Positions 7,746 through 17,753 of a stretch of 32,350 bases of DNA are shown in pieces. This stretch comes from Succinatimonas sp. (GTDB lineage Bacteria > Pseudomonadota > Gammaproteobacteria > Enterobacterales > Succinivibrionaceae). Both the position numbers and the translations under genes were made by a program. A model generated the notes under the pieces. It had not been told where the DNA came from and searched no databases. It saw nothing but the letters and a program-made list of their open reading frames with translations. Within the stretch, counting starts at the first letter, position 1. Every line of letters starts with the position of its first letter. Location: assembly GCA_022779845.1 (NCBI GenBank), contig JALEXT010000022.1, positions 67,270 to 99,619 on the forward strand, in the 5' to 3' direction.

Positions 7746-10700
7746 CTACTGGACTTGGTCATCCGGCTTTTCATGATCATGCTGCTCTTGATTGACCCGA
7801 TGTTCCTGCTCCCCATGCGCTACCTGTTCAGGCGGATCTTGTTCTCTTTGCTTTGCTTTATCTCCTTGAACAGGCTTTTCTGAATTTTCTTTTACAGCAT
7901 CATTTTTCTCGGCATTTACAACTTTACCTTCATTTTTAGGCTGATCCTGACTGTCCAAAAGATCCTTTTCTCCCTCTTGCTGCTCTTCTCCTCCTTGCTT
8001 TGTCTTATCTATTGGCTCTTGCTTTTTTTGAATTTCTTCTCCGGCACTTGGAGAATTATCTTTCTGCTCTTCTCTTGCAAGACCTTGTAAATGCGGAGTC
8101 TCTAATTTATAACGTTGTGAATTGATAGCAATTGAAGTTAAATTATTTTTTGTAACTCCTCCGCCGGCCTCTGCAGCTAATACACCAGCTATGGTCAAGT
8201 TACACACTATTTTCAAATAATTTATATATAATCGTGTTTGATCAAGTTTACTAATAGAAGCATTATCTATCGAGCGTAAATAATAAGGTTTGTCTTTATC
8301 TGGTCTTGTTGTACCATTTTCCTTATCTTTTCTTTGAATATCCGCATCTTCACTGCTATAGACAATTTTGCAAACGTCATATATATAATCAAGCATCACG
8401 GAAATCGCAATCATTACCGATTCCAAATAACAACAAGCTTTTTGCCCTCCTGTAACACCGGCTTTGTTTGTCTCTTCTACCTTTCCGTTGATAATCTGGG
8501 ATTTATCAATACCGGTTATCACATCGTCATATATTGTATTTACTGTATTAATAACAACGTTTTTTATAGTAACATCAGACTTATTCGTCGCTCCCAAGGA
8601 CAAAGCTAAATCGGTACCAAATTCGATACCGAATTTAGCCATATTAGCGATAAGATCTCTTCTTCCTTCAGAAATATAATTAAACCGTTCCGAAGTCATC
8701 GAAATAGCACCGTAACCAAAATTCATTCCGGTACCAAGAGATCCTTTTAAAGCCAAATTATTACTGGCCCCCAAACTTATATTAAAAGCAGATCCTGAAA
8801 TACCGTTATATCCTTTGACGGCAAAAGTACTTGAAAACATATTAGACGTATTATATGTTTCATCTTTTTTTACGTCATAACCGCTGTATGTCCCTGGTCC
8901 AAAAATAGTAGCCCCATCACCTTTTAGAGATATACTGGCAGCTTTTACCGCTTGTGATATAGCATTTTCTGAATAAAGTTTTACAGCTTCATTGGCATTT
9001 ATTTCAATATTGTCAGCAGTAAGGACAATTCGTTTACCCTGCAATTTCAACTCATTTTCAGCAAATACACTAAGATCATTATCTGAGGTTATATCAAGTT
9101 CTGAATAAGTAGCTGATTCACCGAATAACGGCAACTGGCCGTCGGATTGCTTAATTTGCTCTAATCCAAGATCATTTACAAGAGCTTTTGCAAGATCTTT
9201 TATTTCATTATTTAATTGTTTAAATTTTTCCCTTAAATCGTCCAGCTTATATTCTGCTCTCAAAGCTAATATTTTTGATTCATATGAACTTTGTCTTTCC
9301 TGTCCTGAAATTTCAGGATCATTTAATGACAAATCAATATTTTTTCGCGCATTTGAAAAATTTTCCAAAGCCGTATTCAGCAATTGTTTCAACTGAATAT
9401 AACGATTATGAGCGTCATCTACCTTCTTTTCATACTTTTCAAGATAAGTTTCAGCTATAAATGTCCGATTACTTATGACTTCAAGCCAAGCCATACAACG
9501 TTCTACATCCGTAGAACTGCGTTTTATTTTCTCTGCTATGTATTCAATGACATTGTTGTAACGTGAAAGAACTATCGAAGCTTCCCCTTCGTAATTCTTT
9601 TTAAAATCTGTCCCATTAACAGCAGTATTAAGCGTTAATTTGGAATTTCTACTTTCGGCAAAAATATCCGTTACCGCTGACGATAACAAACCACTGACAT
9701 TATCAGTTTCGTTACATAGATCATCCTGTCTATAGGAGTACATAAAAAATACTCCGCCCGATATCAGCAACAGGATCTTTGTTCCGACTGGAGGAATATG
9801 TTGTCTGCTAAATTCAGAACCAGGCAAAACTTTCACTAACACCACATTCCCTTCAGGCTGAAGTCTTGCATAAAACATATGTGCAAATGTACACACTGTC
9901 CTGGTTTTTTGTTTTTTCTCTTCAATATTTTTTGTTACAAGACTGTTACTGTCCGTAACGGTCTCTTCGATATTTCCTGAAGGGTCACACACAACAGCAG
10001 GATGCAAGGAAAGGGCCTGAATAATTTGCTCAGGATCCGGTGCAAAACTACCTAAACGATCAGCTCTTTTTGATAAAGTATTTTTCGAGCCTTCCTGAGA
10101 TGTTTCAACAGTCGATCCCGAATCGTCTAATACCAATCCCCAAAGTTGATGTGATAAAGGATAGACCGTATCCGCCAGTGTATTTACATGCGTAAGACTG
10201 CGTTCTATCAGAATTTGCTTACCGCAGTCAAAATTAGCGATATCAAGAATGCATCCTGGGTAACAGGAAACATTTTGAATTTTTGCCGAAAAAACTATAT
10301 TGTTGCGGTCATTACGTCTTTCTAAATTACGCTTAATTTGGGCTCTGACAAGATCCATTCCTCCGTTGTAATTAAAGGAGGCACATTCACCGCCTAACAA
10401 GGTAGAATAAAAAGCTTCGGCATGAGCTTGAGCTTTCTGTTCACTGCTTCCTTTTTTTGAGTAACGTAATTCATCAAGAAGTTCAAATTTAGTTAGATCT
10501 GTTACCTTATTTGTTTCAGCAGTAACTTGAGGACAATCTTCGTCTTTTACAAAATGTGCCGTTTCAGAGAAAACTATAGAGCAAGCATCTCGTTTATGAA
10601 CGAAAGTAAAATTTATTCCGCCGGCTATGAGCAGACGATTGAAAAAATCAAGATCGGATTCATCTCCTTGTTGAACGGCCAAAGATAATTCTTTAAGTCC

Positions 10701-11375
10701 GATACTGTCGGAAATTTCTGAAAAATCCGGAATAAAAAAATCATAAGGAAAAACATCCAATCCGTGAAATTTAATATTTTCAGGATCTTGTGCGGATAAT
10801 GAATTATTCTTATCAGCACTTCTATCCTTTGATTTGCCATAGCCAGACAAGATCACTTTTAGGATTTCAGTAGCACTTTTATCGATAAAAGAACGTTTTC
10901 CGAAATAGCTTTTAAGTTTGGCTAAAGGCGAAATCAGCTTCAGCAAATAAACACATAAAAGTTCAGAATCTCCCTTCTGATTTTTAAAAGAGGTCTTCCC
11001 TTCATAGCTTATGGAATCAATCAGCGCCCAAATCCATCGTTGCGAAACCTTACCGTCAACCCCGTTAATGCCAATACAAACTCTTACTAAAGTTTTGTCC
11101 AAATCAACAGACATCAAATTCAGTTGAGTTTTACGTTTTACTTTGACTGTTCCTTGAAAGCCGGTACTGAGTTTTTCTTCAAATACAAAATCGTAAATTT
11201 CATCCGGCGCAAATAAGTTATCTTGCGCCATGAGACCTTTTACCTTTTTCCGGTTTTCTTCTTGTTCCCGATCATCTGTAAATTGCTGCTGTTGCAGTAC
11301 AGGCTCGGTTTCTTTTGACTGTTCATCACTCTGCTTTTTGTAGAAATCAATGAAAAGTTGAAGTTTTCCTTCCAT
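7746..11375 (-). CDS. vgrG: T6SS spike protein VgrG, long form with coiled-coil insert, helical C-terminal extension and Glu/Lys/Gln-rich tail (copy 1)
   Basis: 1209 aa; QQGDESDLDFFNRLLIAGGINFTF gp27-like motif; beta-helix repeats; low-complexity charged tail after ...HLQGLAREEQKDNSP. Confidence 0.85.
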   Translation of the reverse strand: MEGKLQLFIDFYKKQSDEQSKETEPVLQQQQFTDDREQEENRKKVKGLMAQDNLFAPDEIYDFVFEEKLSTGFQGTVKVKRKTQLNLMSVDLDKTLVRVCIGINGVDGKVSQRWIWALIDSISYEGKTSFKNQKGDSELLCVYLLKLISPLAKLKSYFGKRSFIDKSATEILKVILSGYGKSKDRSADKNNSLSAQDPENIKFHGLDVFPYDFFIPDFSEISDSIGLKELSLAVQQGDESDLDFFNRLLIAGGINFTFVHKRDACSIVFSETAHFVKDEDCPQVTAETNKVTDLTKFELLDELRYSKKGSSEQKAQAHAEAFYSTLLGGECASFNYNGGMDLVRAQIKRNLERRNDRNNIVFSAKIQNVSCYPGCILDIANFDCGKQILIERSLTHVNTLADTVYPLSHQLWGLVLDDSGSTVETSQEGSKNTLSKRADRLGSFAPDPEQIIQALSLHPAVVCDPSGNIEETVTDSNSLVTKNIEEKKQKTRTVCTFAHMFYARLQPEGNVVLVKVLPGSEFSRQHIPPVGTKILLLISGGVFFMYSYRQDDLCNETDNVSGLLSSAVTDIFAESRNSKLTLNTAVNGTDFKKNYEGEASIVLSRYNNVIEYIAEKIKRSSTDVERCMAWLEVISNRTFIAETYLEKYEKKVDDAHNRYIQLKQLLNTALENFSNARKNIDLSLNDPEISGQERQSSYESKILALRAEYKLDDLREKFKQLNNEIKDLAKALVNDLGLEQIKQSDGQLPLFGESATYSELDITSDNDLSVFAENELKLQGKRIVLTADNIEINANEAVKLYSENAISQAVKAASISLKGDGATIFGPGTYSGYDVKKDETYNTSNMFSSTFAVKGYNGISGSAFNISLGASNNLALKGSLGTGMNFGYGAISMTSERFNYISEGRRDLIANMAKFGIEFGTDLALSLGATNKSDVTIKNVVINTVNTIYDDVITGIDKSQIINGKVEETNKAGVTGGQKACCYLESVMIAISVMLDYIYDVCKIVYSSEDADIQRKDKENGTTRPDKDKPYYLRSIDNASISKLDQTRLYINYLKIVCNLTIAGVLAAEAGGGVTKNNLTSIAINSQRYKLETPHLQGLAREEQKDNSPSAGEEIQKKQEPIDKTKQGGEEQQEGEKDLLDSQDQPKNEGKVVNAEKNDAVKENSEKPVQGDKAKQREQDPPEQVAHGEQEHRVNQEQHDHEKPDDQVQ

Positions 11376-11425
11376 TTGTGCTTCTCCTTATGTCAAAAGC
11401 CCGTTTCCCGTACTGAACTAATGCT

Positions 11426-11716
11426 TTAAACGATCCGATTAATATTCGGCGAAACGGCCAAAGCCGTAGCTACCGGGATCCCAGTGATCGGATTGACTCC
11501 GGTTACCATGGCTCCAATATTGGCAATTGGTCGTCCCTTGATAATATGGTTGACTGCAGTACTCATGGCTATAACACCGGTACAAACAGGTCCTACCACG
11601 GTATCCCCCATACAAGCTACCGGCAAACCGTTTACAAGGTTCAGAGGCATTCCGGGACCGGTAACCACATCAGCAGTTGCGGTTGTATTCAAAAGTGTTG
11701 CAGCAGGTGTAGGCAT
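11426..11716 (-). CDS. PAAR-repeat T6SS spike tip protein
   Basis: The ORF track starts at 11767, but the internal Met (MPTPAATLLNTTATADVV...) at 11716 has a good SD (aaggagg) and avoids a 50-nt overlap with clpV. PAAR-like MGDTVVGP...INRGRP-like IIKGRPIANIGAMVTG...; adjacent to vgrG. Confidence 0.85.
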   Translation of the reverse strand: MPTPAATLLNTTATADVVTGPGMPLNLVNGLPVACMGDTVVGPVCTGVIAMSTAVNHIIKGRPIANIGAMVTGVNPITGIPVATALAVSPNINRIV

Positions 11717-11717
11717 A

Positions 11718-14381
11718 TCAATCCTCCTTACATACGAAGCTGTACACAAATTTTCCGTCTTTAGCATCGGCTTTTACCGACTTAAGCTCTTTACCCTCCA
11801 TGATTTGCTCTAAAAAGGCTGCACTGATATCCGGTAACAGATCATTATTGACTATAGCATCTATAAGTCTGGCGCCTGATGCGGCGTTATTACAACGCGA
11901 AATAATTTCATCACGCAGCGCCTGACTATATTCAAGCTGTGCACGATAATTTTCTTTTACGCGTTTAACTATCTTTTTAAGTTTTAAATCAACAATATGA
12001 TTTAAAGCATCCTTTCCCAAAGGATAATACGGGATCACTGACAGTCTGCCCAAAAGTGCCGCTGGGAATACTCTTCTTAAGGCAGGACGAGCCGCTTCTT
12101 CCAAAGTTTTCATATCAGGAAGATGATCTTCATCCTTACACAGCTCAACAATTTCCTCATCACCTGCATTAGTAGTAAGAATAATGACGCAGTTCCTGAA
12201 ATTAACCAGACGTCCCGAACCGTCTTCCATTTGTCCTTTATCGAAAACTTGGAAGAAGATCTCGTGCACATCTTTATGCGCTTTTTCTATTTCATCCAGG
12301 AGAACCACACTATAAGGTCGACGTCTTACCGCTTCAGTTAATACGCCGCCCTCTCCGTATCCTACATATCCCGGAGGAGCTCCTTTTAAAGTCGACACCG
12401 TATGGGCTTCTTGAAACTCGCTCATATTTACGGTGATAAGATTGCTTTCAGTACCGTAAAGTTGTTCTGCCAATGCCAAAGCAGTTTCTGTTTTTCCGAC
12501 TCCGGAAGGCCCGGCTAACATCAATACCGCAATAGGACGATTTGGATCCGCTAGCGCCGCACGGGCTGTCATAAGACGTTTGGCAATAAGATCCATTGCA
12601 TGAGACTGACCTATAACCCTCTGTTGCAGGTATTCAGATAAATGCAATACTGATTTTATTTCATCTTTGACCATACGGCCCAAAGGAATTCCCGTCCAAT
12701 CGGAGATCACGCTTGATACTGCTTGAGCATCTACCTCAGGCAACAGCATCGGACTTTCTCCCTGCAAGGAGTTAAGCTTTTCCCGAGCCTCCTGCAGTTT
12801 TTTCTCAAGCTCGTCTCCAACAGATCCTTGCTGCTGTGCAAGAGCACTTCCCTGCTTTCTTAGTTCAAAATAGTTTTGAGCCTGAGCTTTGATTGCATCG
12901 AGCTTCGCTGTGAGCTCTTCATTATGTTTTTCTTCAGCATCAATCTTCTTTGTAAGCGATAAAACGTCATCTGCATGTGAATATCCTTCAGCCTGCTCGC
13001 GTTTTAAAATCTCAAGTTCCAACTTCAAAGCTTCAAGTTTGCGCCGCGAAAATTCAAGTTCTGCAGGTTCGGAACTTTGCGAAAGAGCAACCTTGGCACA
13101 GGCTGTATCTAAGATGCTAACGCCTTTATCAGGAAGCTGACGCGCCGGAATATAACGGCGGGAAAGTTTTACCGTAGCTGTCAGAGCCTCATCAAGAACT
13201 CTTACCTGGTGATGCTTTTCAAGCATTCCTGACATAGCACGCAGCATTTGCACGGCTTTATCATCATCAGGCTCTTCTACCAAAATATTCTCAAAGCGAC
13301 GGGTCAATGCAGGATCTTTTTCAAAATACTTTGCATATTCCTGCACAGTAGTAGCAGCGATGCAACGAAGTTGTCCTCGAGCCAGTGCAGGTTTCAACAA
13401 ATTAGCCGCATCATTTTGACCGGCACTGCCCCCTGCTCCTATCAGACGATGAGCTTCATCGATAAACAGGATAATGGGAACATCCGAACTTTGTACCTCT
13501 TCAATAACCTGCTTTAAACGATTTTCAAACTCTCCTTTCATGGAAGCTCCGGCCTGAAGCAGACCGAGATCTAAAGATTTCAATATGGATCCTTTTAAAC
13601 AATCAGGAACATCTCCGTCCGCCAACCTTTTGGCAAAACCTTCGACAACCGCCGTTTTCCCAACTCCTGCTTCACCGGTCAAAATAGGATTATTCTGTCG
13701 ACGGCGCATGAGAATATTCACCATCTTACGGATCTCTTCATCTCGTCCGACGATGTTGTCTATACGTCCTGCCTTTGCCTCTTCCGTAAGATCAACTGTA
13801 TAAAGAGCAAGCGCTTCACCTTTTCCCATAGCAGGAGAGGACAACATTTCTCCTGCCTGACCGGTAGCTGTTTCAGCGGCATTTGTCTGAACAGCTTTTA
13901 CCGATTCTGCTGAATCTTTAGTAATTTCTGTAAACTTTTCCTGAAGCAGTTCTCCGTTGATCTTAATAAATTCCGGAGAAATATCATTTAACAGTCTTGA
14001 AAGTTCGCTGTCCTGTTTTATGGCCAAAAGCAAATGACCGGTACGAATTTGTGCACTGCCGTAAACAAGAGAAGCTGCCATCCAACCATCTTTAACTGCT
14101 TTTTCAATGGCAGGAGCAAAATCAGAAATCGAACTGGCACCTCGCGGCAAAATATCCAATGCTCTGATAATATCTTTGGCTACACGCGGCTCATCTATTC
14201 CGAAATAGCGAAGGATCTCATGTAGATCACTGCGATCCCCAAGCAGGATCTGATTTATAAGATGGACCAACTCTACATACGGGTTTCCACGAGTTTTACA
14301 CAATACGGTAGCGCTTTCCAAAGCCTTATAGGCTGTAGCGTCCAACCGACCGAACAATTGTATGCGCTTTAATTTCAGCAT
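11718..14381 (-). CDS. clpV: T6SS AAA+ ATPase ClpV/TssH
   Basis: 887 aa; two Walker A motifs (GEAGVGKTA, GPSGVGKTE), Clp N-domain, position in T6SS operon after tssG. Confidence 0.95.
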   Translation of the reverse strand: MLKLKRIQLFGRLDATAYKALESATVLCKTRGNPYVELVHLINQILLGDRSDLHEILRYFGIDEPRVAKDIIRALDILPRGASSISDFAPAIEKAVKDGWMAASLVYGSAQIRTGHLLLAIKQDSELSRLLNDISPEFIKINGELLQEKFTEITKDSAESVKAVQTNAAETATGQAGEMLSSPAMGKGEALALYTVDLTEEAKAGRIDNIVGRDEEIRKMVNILMRRRQNNPILTGEAGVGKTAVVEGFAKRLADGDVPDCLKGSILKSLDLGLLQAGASMKGEFENRLKQVIEEVQSSDVPIILFIDEAHRLIGAGGSAGQNDAANLLKPALARGQLRCIAATTVQEYAKYFEKDPALTRRFENILVEEPDDDKAVQMLRAMSGMLEKHHQVRVLDEALTATVKLSRRYIPARQLPDKGVSILDTACAKVALSQSSEPAELEFSRRKLEALKLELEILKREQAEGYSHADDVLSLTKKIDAEEKHNEELTAKLDAIKAQAQNYFELRKQGSALAQQQGSVGDELEKKLQEAREKLNSLQGESPMLLPEVDAQAVSSVISDWTGIPLGRMVKDEIKSVLHLSEYLQQRVIGQSHAMDLIAKRLMTARAALADPNRPIAVLMLAGPSGVGKTETALALAEQLYGTESNLITVNMSEFQEAHTVSTLKGAPPGYVGYGEGGVLTEAVRRRPYSVVLLDEIEKAHKDVHEIFFQVFDKGQMEDGSGRLVNFRNCVIILTTNAGDEEIVELCKDEDHLPDMKTLEEAARPALRRVFPAALLGRLSVIPYYPLGKDALNHIVDLKLKKIVKRVKENYRAQLEYSQALRDEIISRCNNAASGARLIDAIVNNDLLPDISAAFLEQIMEGKELKSVKADAKDGKFVYSFVCKED

Positions 14382-14391
14382 AGGCTTTTAC

Positions 14392-15438
14392 TTATTCTCC
14401 TGTATTCATACTTCCCAAACGGGATGCATTAATCGTCAGCGAACAGTGACCGTTTTGATCGCTGTGTTTAAAAAAAGTACTGCTACCTAAAGCATAACTT
14501 CCGTTTAAAGTGATCCCTCGCAGACTGCTTTTCCTGACCATCAACTCCAGATCAAACTCAAGCGGTTTGCGCAAACAGAAATTTACAAGTTGGCACAGCT
14601 GATTAAATCTTTTTTTTCCAGGCATAAACGCCAAACAGTCATCAAAATCCAAAGGACCTATTTTCAGTAAAAATTTCTTAGTATTACTGTAATAATGTGC
14701 ACCAATTTGAGTATCTTCACCAAGTTTTGCCCCTCTGCCAAGAATGCACCTGAATTTTTTAGGAATAACATTTTTACTGAAAATCCGATCACAAACTTTT
14801 ATTTCAAAGCCGAAAAAAGATTCCAAAATCATAGCCAAAGACTTTTTCCCTATATTTCCACAAGCGGTATAAGGCGAAAATGCTTCGGCAGCAAAAGGCG
14901 GCAAATTCATGACTCCCTGTCCGTCTGCACCGGAAAATGAACGTTGCAACCTTCGGGGAAGATCTAATGAATGACGATCAAAGCTTATCGATGTACTGTG
15001 CTGCGCATAGGCACGGTAATAGAAGGAAATAAAACGATGATTAACAATATCTAAAAATCGTTGTAACGCATAATCATAATTGTTGCGAGACTGACTTATA
15101 ACCTGTCCCGTAACATCAAGAGGCATGGGACCGTCGACACCGCAAAGTCCCGGTGCATATACTTCTATAAAGACACTGTCTGAGGCATTGGAAAGCTCTG
15201 TTACACCAGCTACATTTCTTGCAGAAGAGCTCATGGACGGTCGTTGTCCGAAACGCAAAGTTTCATCGACACAGGAATCTGCCCATCCTGTGGCACTTTG
15301 TCTGGAGCAAGCTCTGTCAAATGCTCTGACCAATTCGATAAAATCATTCTCAGAGCCGGCCCTAAAATTTTTCAGGATCCTGCGGATCCCTAAAGATTTT
15401 GATCCCATCTGGCAATAAGTCCTCTGTGAAGTCCCCAA
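14392..15438 (-). CDS. tssG: T6SS baseplate subunit TssG
   Basis: 348 aa; N-terminal RRILKNFRAGSENDFIELVRAFDRA; follows tssF with a 49-nt overlap. Confidence 0.9.
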   Translation of the reverse strand: MGTSQRTYCQMGSKSLGIRRILKNFRAGSENDFIELVRAFDRACSRQSATGWADSCVDETLRFGQRPSMSSSARNVAGVTELSNASDSVFIEVYAPGLCGVDGPMPLDVTGQVISQSRNNYDYALQRFLDIVNHRFISFYYRAYAQHSTSISFDRHSLDLPRRLQRSFSGADGQGVMNLPPFAAEAFSPYTACGNIGKKSLAMILESFFGFEIKVCDRIFSKNVIPKKFRCILGRGAKLGEDTQIGAHYYSNTKKFLLKIGPLDFDDCLAFMPGKKRFNQLCQLVNFCLRKPLEFDLELMVRKSSLRGITLNGSYALGSSTFFKHSDQNGHCSLTINASRLGSMNTGE

Positions 15439-17192
15439 ACCTCAAGCTCTACCAAAAGGTTTATAGAACAGAAATTAGTGATCAAGTGCCTGAAAACAGA
15501 AGCAAACAGGTATACCCCCATTCCGGTAAGTTCCTTCTCATCCAGAATCACTTTCAACTTATACCCTTGTTCATAAAAAACACTGCCGCGTTGTACAAAA
15601 CGAAAAACTCTTTTTTCAGACTTAAATCCGGCAACAGCATTTTGCAAAAGGATCTTTTCGTCGTTATCACCAGGATAAAAAGCCCCTATCATCTGCCTTA
15701 AAACAGACTTTCCTCTTTCTTCATCCTGATACATAAGTGACGATAAATTCATCATCACATATGAAAGTCCAGAGAAACCTTCTTTATTGCCACGCATCAA
15801 TAAAGGCATGCCAGGACGACTCACTGGAACAACTGCTTTAAAAGCTACCTCACTACCGCGTTGTTTAAACAATGCATCAGATCTTACAAACGCACTCAAA
15901 TCGGCGTTTGATGCCCAACATACCGCCGTGTATTCAAAAAAATCTGAAGGATCTGCATTAAAACGATCTCCAGAAAAAGCCAGATACATTTCTGTCTTAG
16001 TATAAGAACTGCGTTTACGATACAACCCGTTCAAACGTTCCTTTCTCTTTTGTGAAAAAAATATCGCCGAAGCTTCATCATCTATAGCAGAAGATGATGA
16101 ATAAAACGGTAACGCAGTCGCAGTCTGACGATTATTTCGATTATAAAGTTCCACCGAATCTATAGAAAAAACCTCATAATCCAACGGCTTCATGCGATCT
16201 AAAGAACACAAACTCTCATGAGCACCGCCAACAGAGGAACGATCACTGCGCTTTTGGAACAGATTAATCACCGCCACAGCATTTAAAAGCCAGCTGTCAC
16301 TTCTTAAGGCCCGATTAAATTTAAATTGACGATCAAAGACCATCACTACCCTTAAATCCGTTTTATTAAAAAGACGGATTTTTTTCCCCAATCCAGAAAA
16401 AATCACAAAGCGAAATAAAAAAGGATAGCAAAAGAAAAGGTACAAAGAAGCCAGTCCGGGCAATGTTTTAACGGCTTTTTCCAAAAGATGCTTTTCCTCA
16501 GAAAGGATCCTGAGCTTGGGGATCACTTCTTCAACCCGAACACATTCATCACCGGATTTTAAATAAATACCCGTCAATCCCTGTTCCAATGCTTCTATAG
16601 TCACGGACGCATCAGAATCAGGCATATTAAGGAAAAAGCACAAATCATCAGATACAGCCGCATCCATCACCGAAGTAAAATTTAAATCGATGCACAATGC
16701 GGACTTACTCTCAAAAAGTTTTAAATCGGCACATGGAAGTTCATTTGCAACCGAAATTACATAACTTACTCCCTTGACTTCACCTGGCAGTATCGACTCA
16801 TTCCACAGCGGAGAGAAACTTACCGGAGTCTTAGACATCGAAGTCAGCGCATCAAAACGATCAGACACAGAAAAGCTTGATGACTGATCGTTATTGGTCT
16901 TGTTTGTTGCATACAACACAGTTGCAGCAGGAACAGGTGACACCAACAGCGGACACTGTCTTAGTAACAATGATTGTAAAAACTGAGGGAAACCGTCATC
17001 AAATTTTTTTTCAACTCGTGCTGCAAGAAAAGCAGTTCCCTCTAACAGGCGCTCTACGAACGGATCCTGAACTTGTAACTGAGAAATATTGAGTTTGGAT
17101 GCGACCTTAGGATATTGCTCTGCAAATTCTGCAGAAAGCTCCCGCAAATGTTCAAGATTAGCTCGATAATATTCAAGAAAACTGCTTTTCAT
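15390..17192 (-). CDS. tssF: T6SS baseplate subunit TssF
   Basis: 600 aa; N-terminal FLEYYRANLEHLRELSAEFAEQYPKVASKL...DPFVERLLEGTAFLAARV is diagnostic of TssF. Confidence 0.95.
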   Translation of the reverse strand: MKSSFLEYYRANLEHLRELSAEFAEQYPKVASKLNISQLQVQDPFVERLLEGTAFLAARVEKKFDDGFPQFLQSLLLRQCPLLVSPVPAATVLYATNKTNNDQSSSFSVSDRFDALTSMSKTPVSFSPLWNESILPGEVKGVSYVISVANELPCADLKLFESKSALCIDLNFTSVMDAAVSDDLCFFLNMPDSDASVTIEALEQGLTGIYLKSGDECVRVEEVIPKLRILSEEKHLLEKAVKTLPGLASLYLFFCYPFLFRFVIFSGLGKKIRLFNKTDLRVVMVFDRQFKFNRALRSDSWLLNAVAVINLFQKRSDRSSVGGAHESLCSLDRMKPLDYEVFSIDSVELYNRNNRQTATALPFYSSSSAIDDEASAIFFSQKRKERLNGLYRKRSSYTKTEMYLAFSGDRFNADPSDFFEYTAVCWASNADLSAFVRSDALFKQRGSEVAFKAVVPVSRPGMPLLMRGNKEGFSGLSYVMMNLSSLMYQDEERGKSVLRQMIGAFYPGDNDEKILLQNAVAGFKSEKRVFRFVQRGSVFYEQGYKLKVILDEKELTGMGVYLFASVFRHLITNFCSINLLVELEVWGLHRGLIARWDQNL

Positions 17193-17683
17193 GTATGTTC
17201 ACCGGTCTTGCGAAACATCGGGATCCCTGTTTCAAGATCAAGTTGATAACAGCACATATATTCTTCATCAAAAGGTTTGACATTGATCCGTCCGCTAATT
17301 TCCATAATAAGACTTCCGCGACGGTTCTCATCTTCTCCGTTTACTTTTACCACAAGACTCTCTGGATCAAGTCGAGGTTCAAAGTGTTTTATTTGTTCTG
17401 TCATTTCACTTCTGATCTTAGCAATGGTGCTGTCATTATGATGACATCCGCAAAAATCGTCTATCCCCATACCGATCACACTAAAATGCAACGCGGGATC
17501 GCCATCTAACTCCTTAAAACTAGGTCGCGATCGCGAATTGAGAATTGATTCAATATTAGCTGTGATCTCCTTTGTCAAAGCGTCCAGATCATTTAATGCC
17601 CTCGTAGCAGTACTGCCGCTTATAAGACGCGACCATACTCCCGGAACAAAACCGTCACCTGTTTTAAAAGAAACTGCTGACAT
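17189..17683 (-). CDS. tssE: T6SS baseplate subunit TssE (gp25-like)
   Basis: 164 aa; LDALTKEITANIESILNSR...; C-terminal I..FEPRL; 4-nt overlap with tssF. Confidence 0.9.
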   Translation of the reverse strand: MSAVSFKTGDGFVPGVWSRLISGSTATRALNDLDALTKEITANIESILNSRSRPSFKELDGDPALHFSVIGMGIDDFCGCHHNDSTIAKIRSEMTEQIKHFEPRLDPESLVVKVNGEDENRRGSLIMEISGRINVKPFDEEYMCCYQLDLETGIPMFRKTGEHT

Positions 17684-17697
17684 AACAATTCATTACG

Positions 17698-17720
17698 AAA
17701 AAGCGCCGCATATGCGGCGC
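17698..17720 (-). terminator. Intrinsic terminator between hcp and tssE
   Basis: Perfect 18-bp palindrome GCGCCGCATATGCGGCGC (17703-17720) followed on the minus strand by five T. Confidence 0.85.
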
Positions 17721-17753
17721 CATGATCCTAAAAAACGCCTGTACTATAAGAGA

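Noticed and set aside
11717-11767. Long PAAR start (MLKTENLCTASYVRRID...) overlapping clpV
   Set aside because: This 17-aa extension is the out-of-frame end of clpV; the Met at 11716 has a proper SD and the usual PAAR N-terminus.
11484-11813. 109-aa plus-strand ORF antisense to PAAR
   Set aside because: Mirror frame of the repetitive PAAR gene; no RBS or homology.
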